From Rugalucina vietnamica (Eukaryota > Mollusca > Bivalvia > Lucinida > Lucinidae), in NCBI GenBank assembly GCA_964017185.1, contig OZ024874.1, forward strand, positions 38,106,721 through 38,170,720: 64,000 nt of DNA, in the 5' to 3' direction. The number at the start of each line of letters is the position of its first letter. Positions within the stretch are counted from its first letter, which is position 1. This document shows, piece by piece, positions 23,801-35,394 of the stretch. The position numbers were made by a program, and so were the translations under genes. The notes beneath the pieces were generated by a model that saw only the letters and a list, made by a program, of their open reading frames with translations, searched no databases and had not been told where the DNA came from.

Positions 23801-24080
23801 TTTTAATTATTTTAATATTTTAATTCATGACCATTTTTTCCCTTTCTTTGTTTTATTTATTTATTTTATTTTATTTTATTTATTTATTTTGACATACCGC
23901 CAAAGCATGCAGTAGAGCGCACATTATTTCCACATTAGCACAAATCGAAAATTCGTCTCGACATGACAAAATACTGTTGCCTGTGACATAAAACCACATC
24001 CAAACAAATCTAAAATGCCTGCGGTACACTACCTAATGAACTCAATACAATAGGAGCCGAGTGCTCCGAATATAATTTTA

Positions 24081-24192
24081 TTAGCCAATCATTTGGTGAT
24101 ACGGCTTTTTCTCCCTAGGGATGATATGGGTCACGTGGGTATGTGAGCCAATCATTTGGTGATATGGCTTTTTCTCCCAAGGGAGTGATATG
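24081..24192. repeat. Direct duplication of about 45 bp
   Basis: AGCCAATCATTTGGTGATA, CGGCTTTTTCTCCC and GATATGGG occur twice, about 67 bp apart, separated by a GTCACGTGGG segment. GATATCAGTCACTAGTGAC follows near 24319. Confidence 0.65.
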
Positions 24193-24499
24193 GGTTTTAT
24201 CAATTTTTGAACGGATACGGCTTTCGAGATACTGTGCAGCGATACGTGAACATAACTCTTGTCTTTATCGCATATGCAAAAAGAACATATTTTGTAGTAA
24301 ATATATGATAAAGGCTGATATCAGTCACTAGTGACTTTTGATATTAGTGAGATTTGATATCAGTGAAATTTCATATCAATGGAAATACCAATTTTATCAA
24401 GTTTTGATATGCATCGGTTTTCACTGTTAAGTATAAAATAATGGGTATGATTGAGGTTGTTGGCAGCCATGGTAGGGTCTGCTGTTTTCAGTCTCTTAG

Positions 24500-25045
24500 T
24501 TCACTTAACACTTTTTGTTGTTGTACTGACGTTTTGAGGCATCCTGATTTCCAATAACATTTATGAATTCTGCTTTCAGAAACATGTCATGAAGATACAA
24601 AGATGATGTTAACGGATGATGTTATCCTGCCTCACAGTTGGTAGGTGTTGAACACTATGATGTTCCTTAGTAGGACATGTTCCTGTTACCCTATCATGTT
24701 GTTTCAGATGAGAAATTGTTACGCTTACCTCTATTAAACGTAAAGCTATGCAATTTTCATTTAACCGACACTGGAACATCGCTAAAGCGTGAACTCATTA
24801 TTTGGCTTTTCATTGGTTCAAACACTATCTTGACTTTTTTTTTTGCAAAAATTTTTGGATTTTGTATTTAAAGGATTTATTCCAGTCAATGATGTGTAGA
24901 CAGCGTGCAGGGGATGCACAGAACTTTTGGTATGGTGACTTTGGATTTTGTCTTATGTGAAATGTTTGTGATCATGTGTTTGCGAAAGTTTGGCAGTTTG
25001 CAGCCTCTTAATTTTTTTTTAGAAAAACTCAAATTTATGGTGTAG
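24500..25045. other. No gene recognised
   Basis: AT-rich spacer with no supported feature. Confidence 0.4.
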
Positions 25046-25049
25046 CGTT

Positions 25050-26597
25050 TTTATCTAACCTGAGCCGAAGGCTCACAGGTGAGCTTATAGTATACCCATG
25101 CTCCGGCGTCCATCGTCGTCCGTCGTCTGTCGGTGTCCATCGTCCGTCGTTCACAATTTCAAAGATCTTCTCCTCTGAAACCACTAGGCCAATCAAAGCC
25201 AAACTTCATGTGGAGCATCCTTACGAAGGGGGAACGAAAGTTTGTATAAACGGTCCAGGTCACATGACCAAGATGGCCGCCATGGCTATAAATAGAAAAA
25301 AAACCTTTAAAAATCTTCTTCTCAAGAACCAGAAGGCCTATGATTTTGAAACTTGGCATGAAGCATCAGGCATTGGAGCTCTACAAAGTTTGTATAAATC
25401 ATGACCCTGGGATGACCTTGACCTTTTTTACTGCAAGATCAACTTAGGCTGCCCATGCATTTGAATGGGAAAAAAATGAAAAATATCAATAAATGGCAAA
25501 AAACTTACTAGGAATGAGCAAATGGACAGAATATTCATGTTTATGAAAATATTTTGGGCCCAGAGGGTTGTCTGCCCCTGCCCCGGGGCTATATACATGT
25601 GTATGACCATAATATTCAAACATCATCTTCTCTGAAACCGCTTGGCCAATCAAAGTCAAACTTTATGTGGAGCATTCTTAGGGAGAGTGAATGAAAGTTT
25701 ATATAAATGGTCAAGGTCACATGACCAAGATGGCCGCCATGGCTATAAATAGCAAAAACCTTTAAAAATCTTCTTCTCAAGAACCAGAAGGCCTATGATT
25801 TTGAAATTTGGCTTGAAGCCTCAGGCAATGGAGCTCTACAAAGTTTATATAAATCATGACCTTGGGATGACCTTGACCTTTTTTACAGCAAGGTCAACTT
25901 AGGCCGCCCATGCATTTGAATTGGAAAAAATAGGAAAATATCATTTAATGGCAAAAAACTTGCAAAGAATGAGCAAATAGACAGAAGATTTATGTTTATG
26001 AAAACATTTTGGGCCCAGAGGGTTGTCTACCCCTGCACTGGGGCTATATACATGTGTATGACCATAATATTCAAACATCTTCTTCTCTGAAACCGCTTGG
26101 CCAATCAAAGCCAAACTTTATGTGGAGCATTCTTAGGAAGAGTGAATGACAGTTTGTATAAATGGTCAAGGTCACATGACCAAGATGGCTGCCATGGCTA
26201 TAAATAGCAAAAACCTTTAAAAATCTTCTTCTCCATAACCAGAAGGCCTATGATTTTGAAACTTGGCATGAAGCCTCAGGCAATGGAGCTCTACAAAATT
26301 AATATAAATCATGACCCTGGGATGACCTTGACCTGTTTTACGGCAAGGTCAACTTAAGTTGTCCATGCATTTGAATGGGGAAAATTGTTACAATTTCATT
26401 TGAAGGGCAAAACTTGCAGTAAATTGACAAATGGACTGAATCTTTATGATTTAAAAAAGAAATTGACTCCAGAGGTTGCTCTGACCCTGCCCTGGGGTTA
26501 TATACATGTATATTACCATTCTAGTCAAACAAGTTTATTGGTATATATCTCAGGTCTCAGGTGAGCGTTTACAGGACCATTGGTCCTCTGGTTTTTT
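25050..26597 (+). repeat. GCTCACCTGAGC-family long element, copy 2
   Basis: Starts with the partly decayed hairpin CTAACCTGAGCCGAAGGCTC, TATAGTATACCCATGCTCC and GTCGTCCGTCGTC. It has three tandem units of about 460 bp (CAAGATGGCCGCCATGGCTA near 25269, 25727 and 26179; CTTCTTCTCAAGAACCAGAAG after each). It ends CAGGTGAGCGTTTACAGG, CCATTGGTCCTCTGGTT at about 26594. The unit copies are very alike, so the internal amplification is more recent than in copy 1. Confidence 0.8.
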
Positions 26598-26700
26598 AAT
26601 CTCATTAGTATACCATTGTCCACACTGGTCAATCTATACGTTGCATTGCCGGGGTCTACGCGGACTTGCCGGGGATTGATACGCTGATTTATGGAATAAA

Positions 26701-26937
26701 ATGGCGGCCAACAGTAAACAAACTGCGGAAGTGGTACGTATTATCCTGCTTTTCTTCAGTTATAGTTTATTCCAAAACATCTCGTATGCCAAAGGGACTA
26801 TAGAATTGTATCGGAAAGACGTGAGTGGCATGCACTTAGAGTCAGATTTATCTAAGAATTTAGGAATACATTCGAGTACCGATACGGTGGGTAGGACGAT
26901 TTTGAAGATTTCTTGTAAATTCACGACTTTCAAATGA
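26701..26937 (+). CDS. Hypothetical exon-like ORF with signal-peptide-like N-terminus
   Basis: A 78-codon frame begins MAANSKQTAEVV, then a hydrophobic stretch RIILLFFSYSLF and QNISYAKG, which reads like a signal peptide and cleavage region; a polar part follows (IELYRKDVSGMHLESDL). A possible donor GGTGGGTAGG sits at 26887-26896, after SSTDT, so the exon may end there. The copy on the opposite arm (minus strand, about 29961 to 29770) keeps the same reading until a 4-base deletion after SGMHL. I do not recognise the family. It could be a real first exon caught in the duplication or a chance frame inside a repeat. Confidence 0.35.
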   Translation: MAANSKQTAEVVRIILLFFSYSLFQNISYAKGTIELYRKDVSGMHLESDLSKNLGIHSSTDTVGRTILKISCKFTTFK

Positions 26938-27034
26938 AATAGTTTTCATCTGTTCTACTTTTCTTTCTGTTTATCCATGCACGAGTCATCATTTGGCCCC
27001 ATAGCATGGGAAACTAGCAACAGTTGGGAAGATT

Positions 27035-27265
27035 GGTATTTCTTGGGCACCGCTATACTGGAAGCGCTCCCGAAAGTACACATTATTGACTAGGACACAT
27101 AATTTACTGGAACATTTTTTCTTACACTTTTTCCTCTTATACACAGTCACTCTATGTTTTGCAGTTCGCTGAGGCGGTTCTAATGTGTACCCACAATCTA
27201 TGTGTCCGAGTCAATAATGTGTACTTTCGGGAGCGCTTCCAGTATAGCGGTGCCCAAGAAATACC
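27035..27265. mobile_element. 231-bp MITE with about 57-66-bp TIRs
   Basis: GGTATTTCTTGGGCACCGCT through GAAGCGCTCCCGAAAGTACA and CATTATTGACT at 27035-27092 is repeated inverted at 27209-27265 almost without change. It lies at the inner edge of the left arm of the larger inverted duplication and has no counterpart at the right arm. The centre contains GTACCCACAATCTATG, also found at 43673. Confidence 0.85.
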
Positions 27266-27765
27266 TTATAGAATGTATAATAGGCATGTAACGAGTTTCT
27301 CTGCCACATGTACGTAGATATTCTCTTTGTTAGTTTGTATGGGTTACATGCTTCAAATTCCTTAACGGGGGCTGCAACACGTTTCAAACTTCTGATTTTA
27401 TTAGAGCCTATATCACAAAGGTACTCTTGTTTCTATTCTGAATATGCACTAGTAAGACACCATCATCATCAAGTTACATGTAGTTTCGGCGATATTTGGC
27501 AACAATTAAAGGCAGTGCATGCTTAATTTACGTGAGAACGAGTGTGGGCAAGAAGTGTGACATGCATGTTTTTTAGGCAGTGTTGATGGTCAAAAAGTAG
27601 TTCTATTCGCTTTAGATAGTAGAGGAAAATGGTTGGCTGGCATGCTGTAAAAAGAAGGATTGATAATTCTGATGCTTTTTGGACGTATTTCAGTCTACCA
27701 GGTGCTTAAAAAAGGTACCTGGCAAACCGCGTAGCACATGGTTCCGCCAGCTCCGGTGTACAACG

Positions 27766-29580
27766 ATATTTTTTATGCCCCCAACTTTGAAAAAGTTGGA
27801 AGGGCATATTGCTTTCGGCTTGTCTGTCTGTGTGTCTGTCTGTGTGTGTGTTAACTTTTGAATGGTGAATGCTAGGGTTTTGAAATTTCATACGCACATT
27901 CCTCATGAAAAAATAGTTGACCTGTATTTTTTTTCATGTCCGAGTTACGCCCCTTTTCTGAGTTATGTCCCTTTGAAAACAAAATTTGAAAATCTTGTGT
28001 GCAAGATATCTCAAAAAGTATTTAAGCTAGAGCCTTCATATTTGGTACACTTGTTGGGGCTGAGGAGTAGATGACCTGATTAACTTTTCAGAACTTTCCG
28101 TCAATTTTTTACAAAAATACGGAATTTTGAAATTTTGATTGATTTTTCCACTTTTCGGTGAAATTTGAAACTTTTGAACGGTGAATGCTAGGGTTTTGAA
28201 ATTTCATATACACATTCCTCATGATAAAATAGTTGACCCGTATTTTTTTGTATGGCCAAGTTATGCCCCTTTTTTGAGTTATGTCCCTTTGAAAACAAAA
28301 TTTGAAAATCTTGTGTGCAAGATATCTCAAAAAGTATTGAAGCTAGAGCCTTCATATTTGGTACACTTGTTGGGGCTGAAGAGTAGATGACCTGATTAAC
28401 TTTTGAGAACTTTCCGTCAATTTTTTACAAAAATACGGAATTTTGAAATTTTGATTGATTTTTCCACTTTTCGGTGAAATTTGAAACTTTTGAACGGTGA
28501 ATGCTAGGGTTTTGAAATTTCATATACACATTCCTCATGATAAAATAGTTGACCTGTATTTTTTTGTATGGCCAAGTTATGTCCCTTTTTCGAGTTATGT
28601 CCCTTTGAAAACAAAATTTGAAAATCTTGTGTGCAAGATATCTCAAAAAGTATTGAAGCTAGAGCCTTCATATTTGGTACACTTGTTGGGGCTGAGAAGT
28701 AGATGACCTGATTAACTTTTGAGAACTTTCTGTCAAATTTTTAACAAAAATATGGAATTTTGAAATTTGAATTGATTTTTCCACTTTTCGGTGAAATTTG
28801 AAACTGTTGAACGGTGAATGCTAGGGTTTTGAAATTTCATATACACATTCCGCATGATAAAATAGTTGACCCGTATTTTTTTGTATGGCCAAGTTATGCC
28901 CCTTTTTTTGAGTTATGTCTCTTTGAAAACAAAATTTGAAAATCTTGTGTGCAAGATATCTCAAAAAGTATTGAAGCTAGAGCCTTCATATTTGGTACAC
29001 TTGTTGGGGCTGAGAAGTAGATGACCTGATTAACTTTTGAGAACTTTCTGTCAAATTTTTACAAAAATACAAAATTTTGAAATTTTGATTGATTTTTCCA
29101 CTTTTCGTTGAAATTTGAAACCTTTGAATGGTGAATTATAAGGTTTTGAAATTTCATATACAGATTCCTCATGAAAAAATAGTTGGCCTGTATTTTTTTC
29201 ATGTGTTATGCCCCTTGTTGGAATAATGTCCCTTTGAAAACAAATTTTGAAAATCTTGTATGCAAGATATCTCAAAACGTATTTGAGCTAGCTAGCTAGA
29301 GCCTTCATATTTGGTATGCTGGTTGGGGCTGAGAAGAAGATCACCTGATTAACATTTGAGGACTCTGTCAAATTTTGACAAAATTACTCCATTTTTAAAT
29401 TTTTACTTCATTTCTAACTCGCCTGCAAAAAAGCTTACATTCTGTTTCTGGATCGAGGTCAGAACAGACGCAACTGAACAGCTTCTTCAGGAAATTAAAT
29501 TTGACTGCATTCGAATGAAATAAATGAATCATATATACAAACTGCCAGTTTAGGGACAAACATACAGTTGGGGGCATAGT
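27766..29580 (+). repeat. Microsatellite-plus-tandem element, family P3 (316-bp units)
   Basis: The ends are inverted: TATGCCCCCAAC (27772) and GTTGGGGGCATA (29568). After the left end come a small hairpin ACTTTGAAAAAGTTGG and a (TCTG/TG)n microsatellite (27822-27850). Five units of about 316 bp follow, marked by GGTGAATGCTAGGGTTTTGA at 27864, 28180, 28496, 28813 and a diverged fifth near 29130. The first four are very alike. Short open frames in the units are by-products. Confidence 0.85.
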
Positions 29581-29730
29581 GTTTTACAAACACGCATTTC
29601 TAGTTCGAGATGTTTCTCTGAAAACAAACATCTCTTCCCAACTGTTGCTAGTTTCCGATGCTATGAGGCCAAATGATGACTCGTGCATGGATAAACAGAA
29701 AGAAAAGTAGAACAGATGAAAACTATATCA

Positions 29731-29961
29731 TTTGAAAGTCGTGAATTTACAAGAAATCTTCAAAATCGTCCTACCCACCTTATCGGTACTCGAATGTATT
29801 CCTAAATGCTTAGATAAATCACTAAGTGCATGCCACTCACGTCTTTCCGATACAATTCTATAGTCCCTTTGGCATACGAGATGTTTTGGAATAAACTATA
29901 ACTGAAGAAAAGCAGGATAATATGTACCACTTCCACAGTTTGTTTACTGTTGGCCGCCATT
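29731..29961 (-). pseudogene. Frameshifted second copy of the exon-like ORF
   Basis: The right arm of the inverted duplication reads MAANSKQTVEVVHIILLFF and onward on the minus strand, matching the ORF at 26701-26937, but loses four bases after SGMHL and changes frame. Coding function, if any, is broken here. Confidence 0.4.
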
Positions 29962-30285
29962 TTATTCCACAAATCAGCTTATCAATCCCCGGCAAGTCCG
30001 CGTAGACCCGGCAATGCAACATATAGATTGACCAGTGTGTTGTCTAGCACCAGTTCAAATGCAGCATATAGCATGCATGCCCATCCCTTAATTTTACGGT
30101 CAGTTTCAACAGATGATTTCAGGTTCATTGGGTTATACTGTACTCTGGTTTTGGACTCCATTCTTATACAAGGCCTAAGTAGCATGTGTGGATGTTCATC
30201 ATAACTACTATGTCAAACTGATTATCTCTATTACTGTCTGACATTTCCTGTCACATTTAAACTTAATTGGTACATTTGGTAATAT

Positions 30286-30517
30286 ATAAGTCGTGACACG
30301 AGAAAACCGGTCTTTGGGGTTTCTGACTAGGTCTGATACAAATGGGTCTGTGCAGCTACAGAAGATGCCTAGAAGCTTGAAATTTTGGATTTAAGAAGAA
30401 GAGAAGTTGTACTATTCATGTAGGGAAAACAAAGGCGCTGATCAGCTTTGCAGTGACTGCGAAGCTGATCTGTGCCTTTTGTTTTCGCATAGGCGAAAAT
30501 CCGGCTGTGGCTCATAA
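30286..30517 (+). repeat. TATGAGCCGC MITE family, copy 3
   Basis: GTCGTGACACGAGAAAACCG at the left, GGCTGTGGCTCATA at the right, central hairpin CTGATCAGCTTTGCAGTGAC / TGCGAAGCTGATCTG with flanking AAACAAAGGCG / CTTTTGTTTTCGC. Confidence 0.75.
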
Positions 30518-30519
30518 TA

Positions 30520-31480
30520 TTCCCAGCAGTAAAGTGGTAAAGTTACTGTCCTTGGATCTTGTGTTTGATCCTGGGTTTCTGCAGTATTTTCACTGTGGTT
30601 CCATCTTCATGAAACCTGTATTATTGCATTTCCTTTTGTTCATTTTATGAAGATCTTTTCTTTAGATTAAAGTGTTCTTTATTATCTTTTCAAGTATGGT
30701 TTATGCCCCTCTGTGACAATCATAATATTATTGACATTAAATGTGCTAGTTGTCATAAAATTGGTCATAAAAAACTACTTTACTTCATATGGAGACTATC
30801 TGCTTAATGGCTGATAGTTCTGTAAATGATTGAACTTTATTTAAATTTGTTTTAAGTATAGGTATGTGGGTAAGTAGTGTTGTGGCCACTCAAGCGTCTT
30901 CAGTTTTGATCAGTAATAACATGTATTTTGAACAGCATTCCATGTTTTGGATTTTGTAATTGATTTTTAATATGTGTATGCATTTTGAATCCAACAGCAT
31001 TAGAAACTCAGATGTATAATTTCACAATTTCTGATGTAAATTGGCTTAAATATTATGTAGACACAGCCATAATTCTGCTATGTTTTATTTATATATTTTT
31101 GCCTATACATGGTGGTTTATGAAAAATGATACCTTCAAAAACAATAGAGACAAGATAGCAATTGATTGGATTTTGTGATCAATTTATGGTGCACTAAAGA
31201 TTATAGGTAACGCTAAATCAATAGATTTGTTGAAAAAAATATTCTTGACTAGAATATAATTAAATGCTTTATTTAGAATAATATTTTGAAGCTATTATAG
31301 CTGTGATATGTTAAATTTCATTTCAGAATCTTTTTGCTGTATATATTTCCTACCTGTAGAGAGACAGATTATTTGTCAAGGTGAGTAGATCTTATAGTCA
31401 GTGTAACATGCGGAAATATCAGGCTGTTGAAGTTCTTTAAGCCATGAACATGCATTATCATTCCTTCCCTCTAAGTTAGA
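30520..31480. other. No gene recognised
   Basis: AT-rich sequence without ORFs over 65 codons or repeats I can define. Confidence 0.4.
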
Positions 31481-31486
31481 GGGGTG

Positions 31487-31720
31487 TAGGGGCTGCATGG
31501 TAGCCTAGTTGTAGAGTACAGGACTCAGAGTGAGAGGTCCTGGGTTTGATACCTACCTCCCCTGCGTATTGTCCTATAGCAAAACACAGTACTGGTTGTT
31601 GGCTCTGTCATTGTATGACTGAAATATTGTTGACTGGGGCAGTAAGCCATAACCACACCAAGGGAAACCAAATCTCTGGCTGGATGGGTGGTTGTGAGGG
31701 TAGGATATCATTTTAAATTT
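31487..31720 (+). repeat. tRNA-derived SINE, second family
   Basis: Box A-like TAGCCTAGTTG (31501-31511) and box B-like GGTTTGATACC (about 31543-31553) in the head; a body with CTATAGCAAAACACAGTACT; tail CTGAAATATTGTTGACTGG, like the tails at 17290 and 42515. Confidence 0.65.
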
Positions 31721-32139
31721 ATCCAGTGTATATTAATACAGCCTGTGTAATGAATTTTATTACTTCATAGGGCAAGTTTATACTATACTTAATACTGTTA
31801 CACATGAATACCCTTTACAAACAAAATTTCAAGTGATCTAAAATTTCATTTATAACATAAACCTTCAAGTGGATTTATGATACCTGTTCATAACTTTCTG
31901 TATTATATCCTGTCTTTGCTTTCAGGTAGAGAGTAAATGGCTGTGTGACAAATAGCTAGGATCTATTTAGAGAATAAAGGATGTGTAGGGTTTGTTAACA
32001 GTAAATTGTATTAGGTAAATGCTGAATTTTAAGAATAAATTGATATACATTTATATTTACATTTTTCTAAAACCTCCTTAGATGAACCATTAGATGTTCA
32101 TCTGTGTTCGTACTTCCATGAACAACATTGTGTCACGCG

Positions 32140-32225
32140 ACGTGACGTAATCCAAACTTGACGTCAAAAACATGAATCTCGCCAATCTAATTGGACGTTT
32201 TAAACGTCGACTCCGTTCCGCGGTT
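32140..32225. promoter_or_regulatory. Cluster of CRE- and CCAAT-like motifs
   Basis: GACGTGACGTAA, the CRE palindrome TGACGTCA (about 32159-32166), CCAAT and ATTGG within 85 bp, in a locally GC-rich stretch. This resembles a promoter, but no gene can be attached to it, so it is only a suggestion. Confidence 0.25.
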
Positions 32226-32331
32226 TGAACACACACTGTGTGTAGATTCTCTGTTTGCTGGTAAATGTGACCGCCTTGGTGATTTTTCAACAAGCGATAG
32301 AGAGAAATGAATGTAAATATCAATGTGTTTA

Positions 32332-32465
32332 ATTTTTCTGTTGTTCATGGAGCTATGAACCGCAGTGGGTCGCTAGCAAAGCTTACATGAACCCCTTCAG
32401 GGTTCATTCACTTTGCACGCGACCCACTGCGGTTCATAGCTCCATGAACACCAGAAAAATGAAAT
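32332..32465. repeat. Near-perfect palindrome, about 50-bp arms
   Basis: TTCATGGAGCTATGAACCGC then AGTGGGTCGC at 32344-32373 is repeated inverted at 32419-32448; the ends ATTTTTCTG / CAGAAAAAT also pair. The short loop contains a second small palindrome TGAACCCCTTCAGGGTTCA. Confidence 0.85.
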
Positions 32466-32481
32466 TCATTTCTTAAGTGAA

Positions 32482-32719
32482 ATGAGCCTGTGCGTGAAAA
32501 AACCAACAGTTTGGGTTCCGACCGGGTCTGACACAAACTGGCCTGTACAGTCACAGAAGATGATAAGAGTCTTGAAATTTTGTATTTTAAGTAGAAGAGG
32601 TATTGTACTATCTGTGTAGCGAAAACAAAGGCACTGATCAGCTTAGTGGTTACTGTGAAGCTGATCTGTGTCTTTGTTTTTGCCCAAACATTTTGTTGGT
32701 TTTCTTATGCAGTGACTCA
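32482..32719 (+). repeat. TATGAGCCGC MITE family, copy 4
   Basis: ATGAGCCTGTGCGTGAAAAA at the left; GTCTGACACAAACTGGCCTG, GTACAGTCACAGAAG, central CTGATCAGCTTAGTGGTTAC / TGTGAAGCTGATCTG; right end decayed (TGCAGTGACTCA). Confidence 0.75.
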
Positions 32720-33027
32720 AATGTTGTCTAGCCAGATTTTGCTTGCATATGCAATGATAACATTTGTATAACATATATACCATGGTATCAGTGATCACAG
32801 TTTTCTGCATCAAAAACAGTTTGTGGTTCATTTGTATCATTTTCATCTGAAAAAAACTGACTTACCCTCAGTGAAACTATCTTCAGGGTTTCTGGTACTA
32901 AGAAACAATGTTTTAGATTCACTTGGGGAAAGGCTGAAGTTGTAAGAAGATGGCATCCATCATTGCGTCATGTATTACAGCATTCGTGAGCTATTGTCTA
33001 CTTGTGTGAGCCTCTTCAGTATTAAAC

Positions 33028-33125
33028 AGCCGAGGACTCGTTAGCATAGTATATTGACTGTACGTAGAGGTCAAGGGTTTAAATCCTATGGTAGCTGGGT
33101 TGTGTCCATGAGCAAGACACATTAA
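33028..33125 (+). repeat. 5' half of a SINE split by the giant palindrome
   Basis: Head with GACTCGTTAGCATAG and box B-like GGTTTAAATCC, then GGTTGTGTCCATGAGCAAGACACATTAA. It stops at the TTAA that bounds element A. Its 3' half resumes at 42462, on the other side of 9.3 kb. Confidence 0.65.
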
Positions 33126-34632
33126 GAGCAATTCCGTGTAAAAACCAGCCAAATCCTTATGGGGGCTCGGCACGCATGGTCATGGATTTCCTTCATACTT
33201 TACGGATATATTAGGGACCACACAAAAACAGGTTTTTCAATGTTAGTTTTTTGAAAATATGCATGGTTGCCATGGTAACCACAATAGAAGATTTAGGGCT
33301 TCAAAACAGCATTTTTTGAGTGAAAATTGGCACTTTTTCAAACACAACCTAGACATCACATAACTTGCTTTCTAAAATTTGAATGCATACAATGGTACAG
33401 ATATACATACTCAAAATTACTGTAACTTAGCATCTTAGTATAATGAACTGTCTTCTACCTATGGTAGTTGTAAGGTGGGTGGGGTTTCCCATTTTTCAAT
33501 TTTATCAAAAAAGTCATTTTTCAGCATATTTTGAGAACATGAAGAAAAAAATTGAGGTAAATTTAAGAGGCCTCACATAGTTGTCATGAAAGATCATTGT
33601 CAGCATGGCCAGTTAATATAAAATCTTAGTGGGCACTTCATAAACAAAAATTTCAGAGACATCTAAATCTACCTACTAGGACGAGACCCCATAAAATTGT
33701 GTTTTTATAATATCGAGGTTAAAGAATGAGGCTATCCAAATATTTTTGACTTTACACTAAATGAGAATTTTGAACAGTTATATAATGATATATAGCATCT
33801 AAAAATACTTATAAAGCAATGATTAATTGCATTTAAAGTGTTTAATGACAATGTAGAAGTACCCCACCCACTTAAATTAACATGGAAACTGGTACATTTT
33901 CAACCTGAAACAGAAGTTAGTACAAGTTAAATGTGATAAAATGCTATAGTCAAGAGACATATTGTATACTTAGTGCAAAACCAATGAATTGTTCACCAGT
34001 AAAACAATGGTTACCATGGTAACACTTAGAACAAACATACATGGTCGCATCTTAAATAGCAATGGCAAATAGACTATATTGCTGGTAACTTCATACAATA
34101 TATCAAACATCATTTTTTTTTTATTATTTTTATTGTGTAAATCATTAGCAAAATGTTAAAATACTCATAAATATGCTTTACTGTCTAAGGTACTCAATGA
34201 CAGGATAACCTTACCCCACCCACTTAATTAACATTAAGAGCAATTCTCTGTAACCACTTAAATTTTTTCACAGGGCCGTGGAACACATAATCACCGATTT
34301 TTGCTGAAACTTTCTTATCTTGGTTATGTAAACACAAACTTTTTTAATCGACACTCATTTGGTCCAATTTCATACCCGTTGCCATGGAAACGGCAAATGA
34401 ATATTTTGGCAAAAAGTGTGTCCGAAAATCACTTAAACTGGGTATTTTCCAGCTGAAACAATTACTTTATACAAATTCAGATCCAACTTCTGGTCCCTAT
34501 TTATGAATATATAACACATTCTGGTTAGAAATACAAAAAACAAACATTGATTTGGAAAACCTTTGATTTTATCGTGGCCCTGCAAAGTGGGTGGGGTTTC
34601 AAAGATTTGAAAAATGTGATTTTGAAGCATTT

Positions 34633-35121
34633 CATGATGAGAACATCTCTTATATCTGAAAACAAGAATTCTTATCTTGCAGTTATGCACCTATTATGTA
34701 AATGAACTAATTAACACCTAGAGTCTTCAGCTACATTTACCTGTATTTTGTCCATTTTCTTTACCTCAACAATGTATTAAAAATGTTATTTTTTGGTCAA
34801 ATTTAACGTTTGAAAAACAAAATTCAATTAACTTTTCCCCCTCTTTAAAGCTATAGCCTTAAATTTTTTGTACAATTTAAAAACTTAAAATTTATATATT
34901 TTCCATTCTTTTGATTGTGGTATCAGATTACCTTTTAATGACCAAGCAGATATCAGACTCTGACCACTCCAACATTTTATTGCAATAATTACTACAGAAT
35001 GAATCAAAGCCACCTGTTATCAGCAGGAAGCCTCAAAACCGCACTTCCTTATCTAACCCGAGTTAGCACCTAGTTTCTAGGGTAACCGCACTTAATTTTA
35101 TAAGAGGATGTTCTCAGCATG
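34633..35121. mobile_element. 489-bp MITE-like insert in left arm of element B
   Basis: Ends CATGATGAGAACATCTCTTA and TAAGAGGATGTTCTCAGCATG (allowing few differences) are inverted. The matching site in the right arm (about 40805-40820) lacks the segment, reading straight from GAAGCATTTTCAGGGAC in complement. No clear target duplication. Confidence 0.7.
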
Positions 35122-35394
35122 TCAGGGACAATTTTCATTGTGGGTGCAGTCGGTTGCAGATATACGCGCATATTTACGATATCCAACAGTGTTTTGTTAA
35201 CTAAGTTCTGAATAGACATGTTTGGGAAGTAAGGTCTGAATACGCGTAACTATAGCAACAATGAGGGTACTGTCACAAAACGCAAATTTGTGAGTGTCTG
35301 TCAGTTTGATCTCATAGAATTCTAATAAGAGGACATAATTGGTTGTAAATTATTTGATATGTTGCAATTGAAACTACTCTTTAGAAAATTTTGC

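Larger units (their letters stand above)
26621..30039. repeat. Large inverted duplication, about 410-bp arms
   Basis: Left arm 26621-27031 and right arm 29634-30039 are reverse complements with few differences, from ACACTGGTCAATCTATA to CAACAGTTGGGAAG. Between them lie a 231-bp inverted-repeat element and a 1.8-kb tandem element. Each arm carries the same exon-like ORF. The arms may be the ends of a foldback element or a local inverted duplication of genomic sequence. Confidence 0.85.

Noticed and set aside
26887-26937. C-terminal end of the exon-like ORF (VGRTILKISCKFTTFK)
   Set aside because: Probably intronic, since a GTGGGT donor-like site precedes it; not treated as coding with confidence.
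28109-29275. Repeated ORFs of about 70 codons (MRYLAHKIFKFCFQRD..., MNARVLKFHIHIPHD...)
   Set aside because: They recur once per 316-bp unit on both strands, so they are by-products of the tandem repeat.
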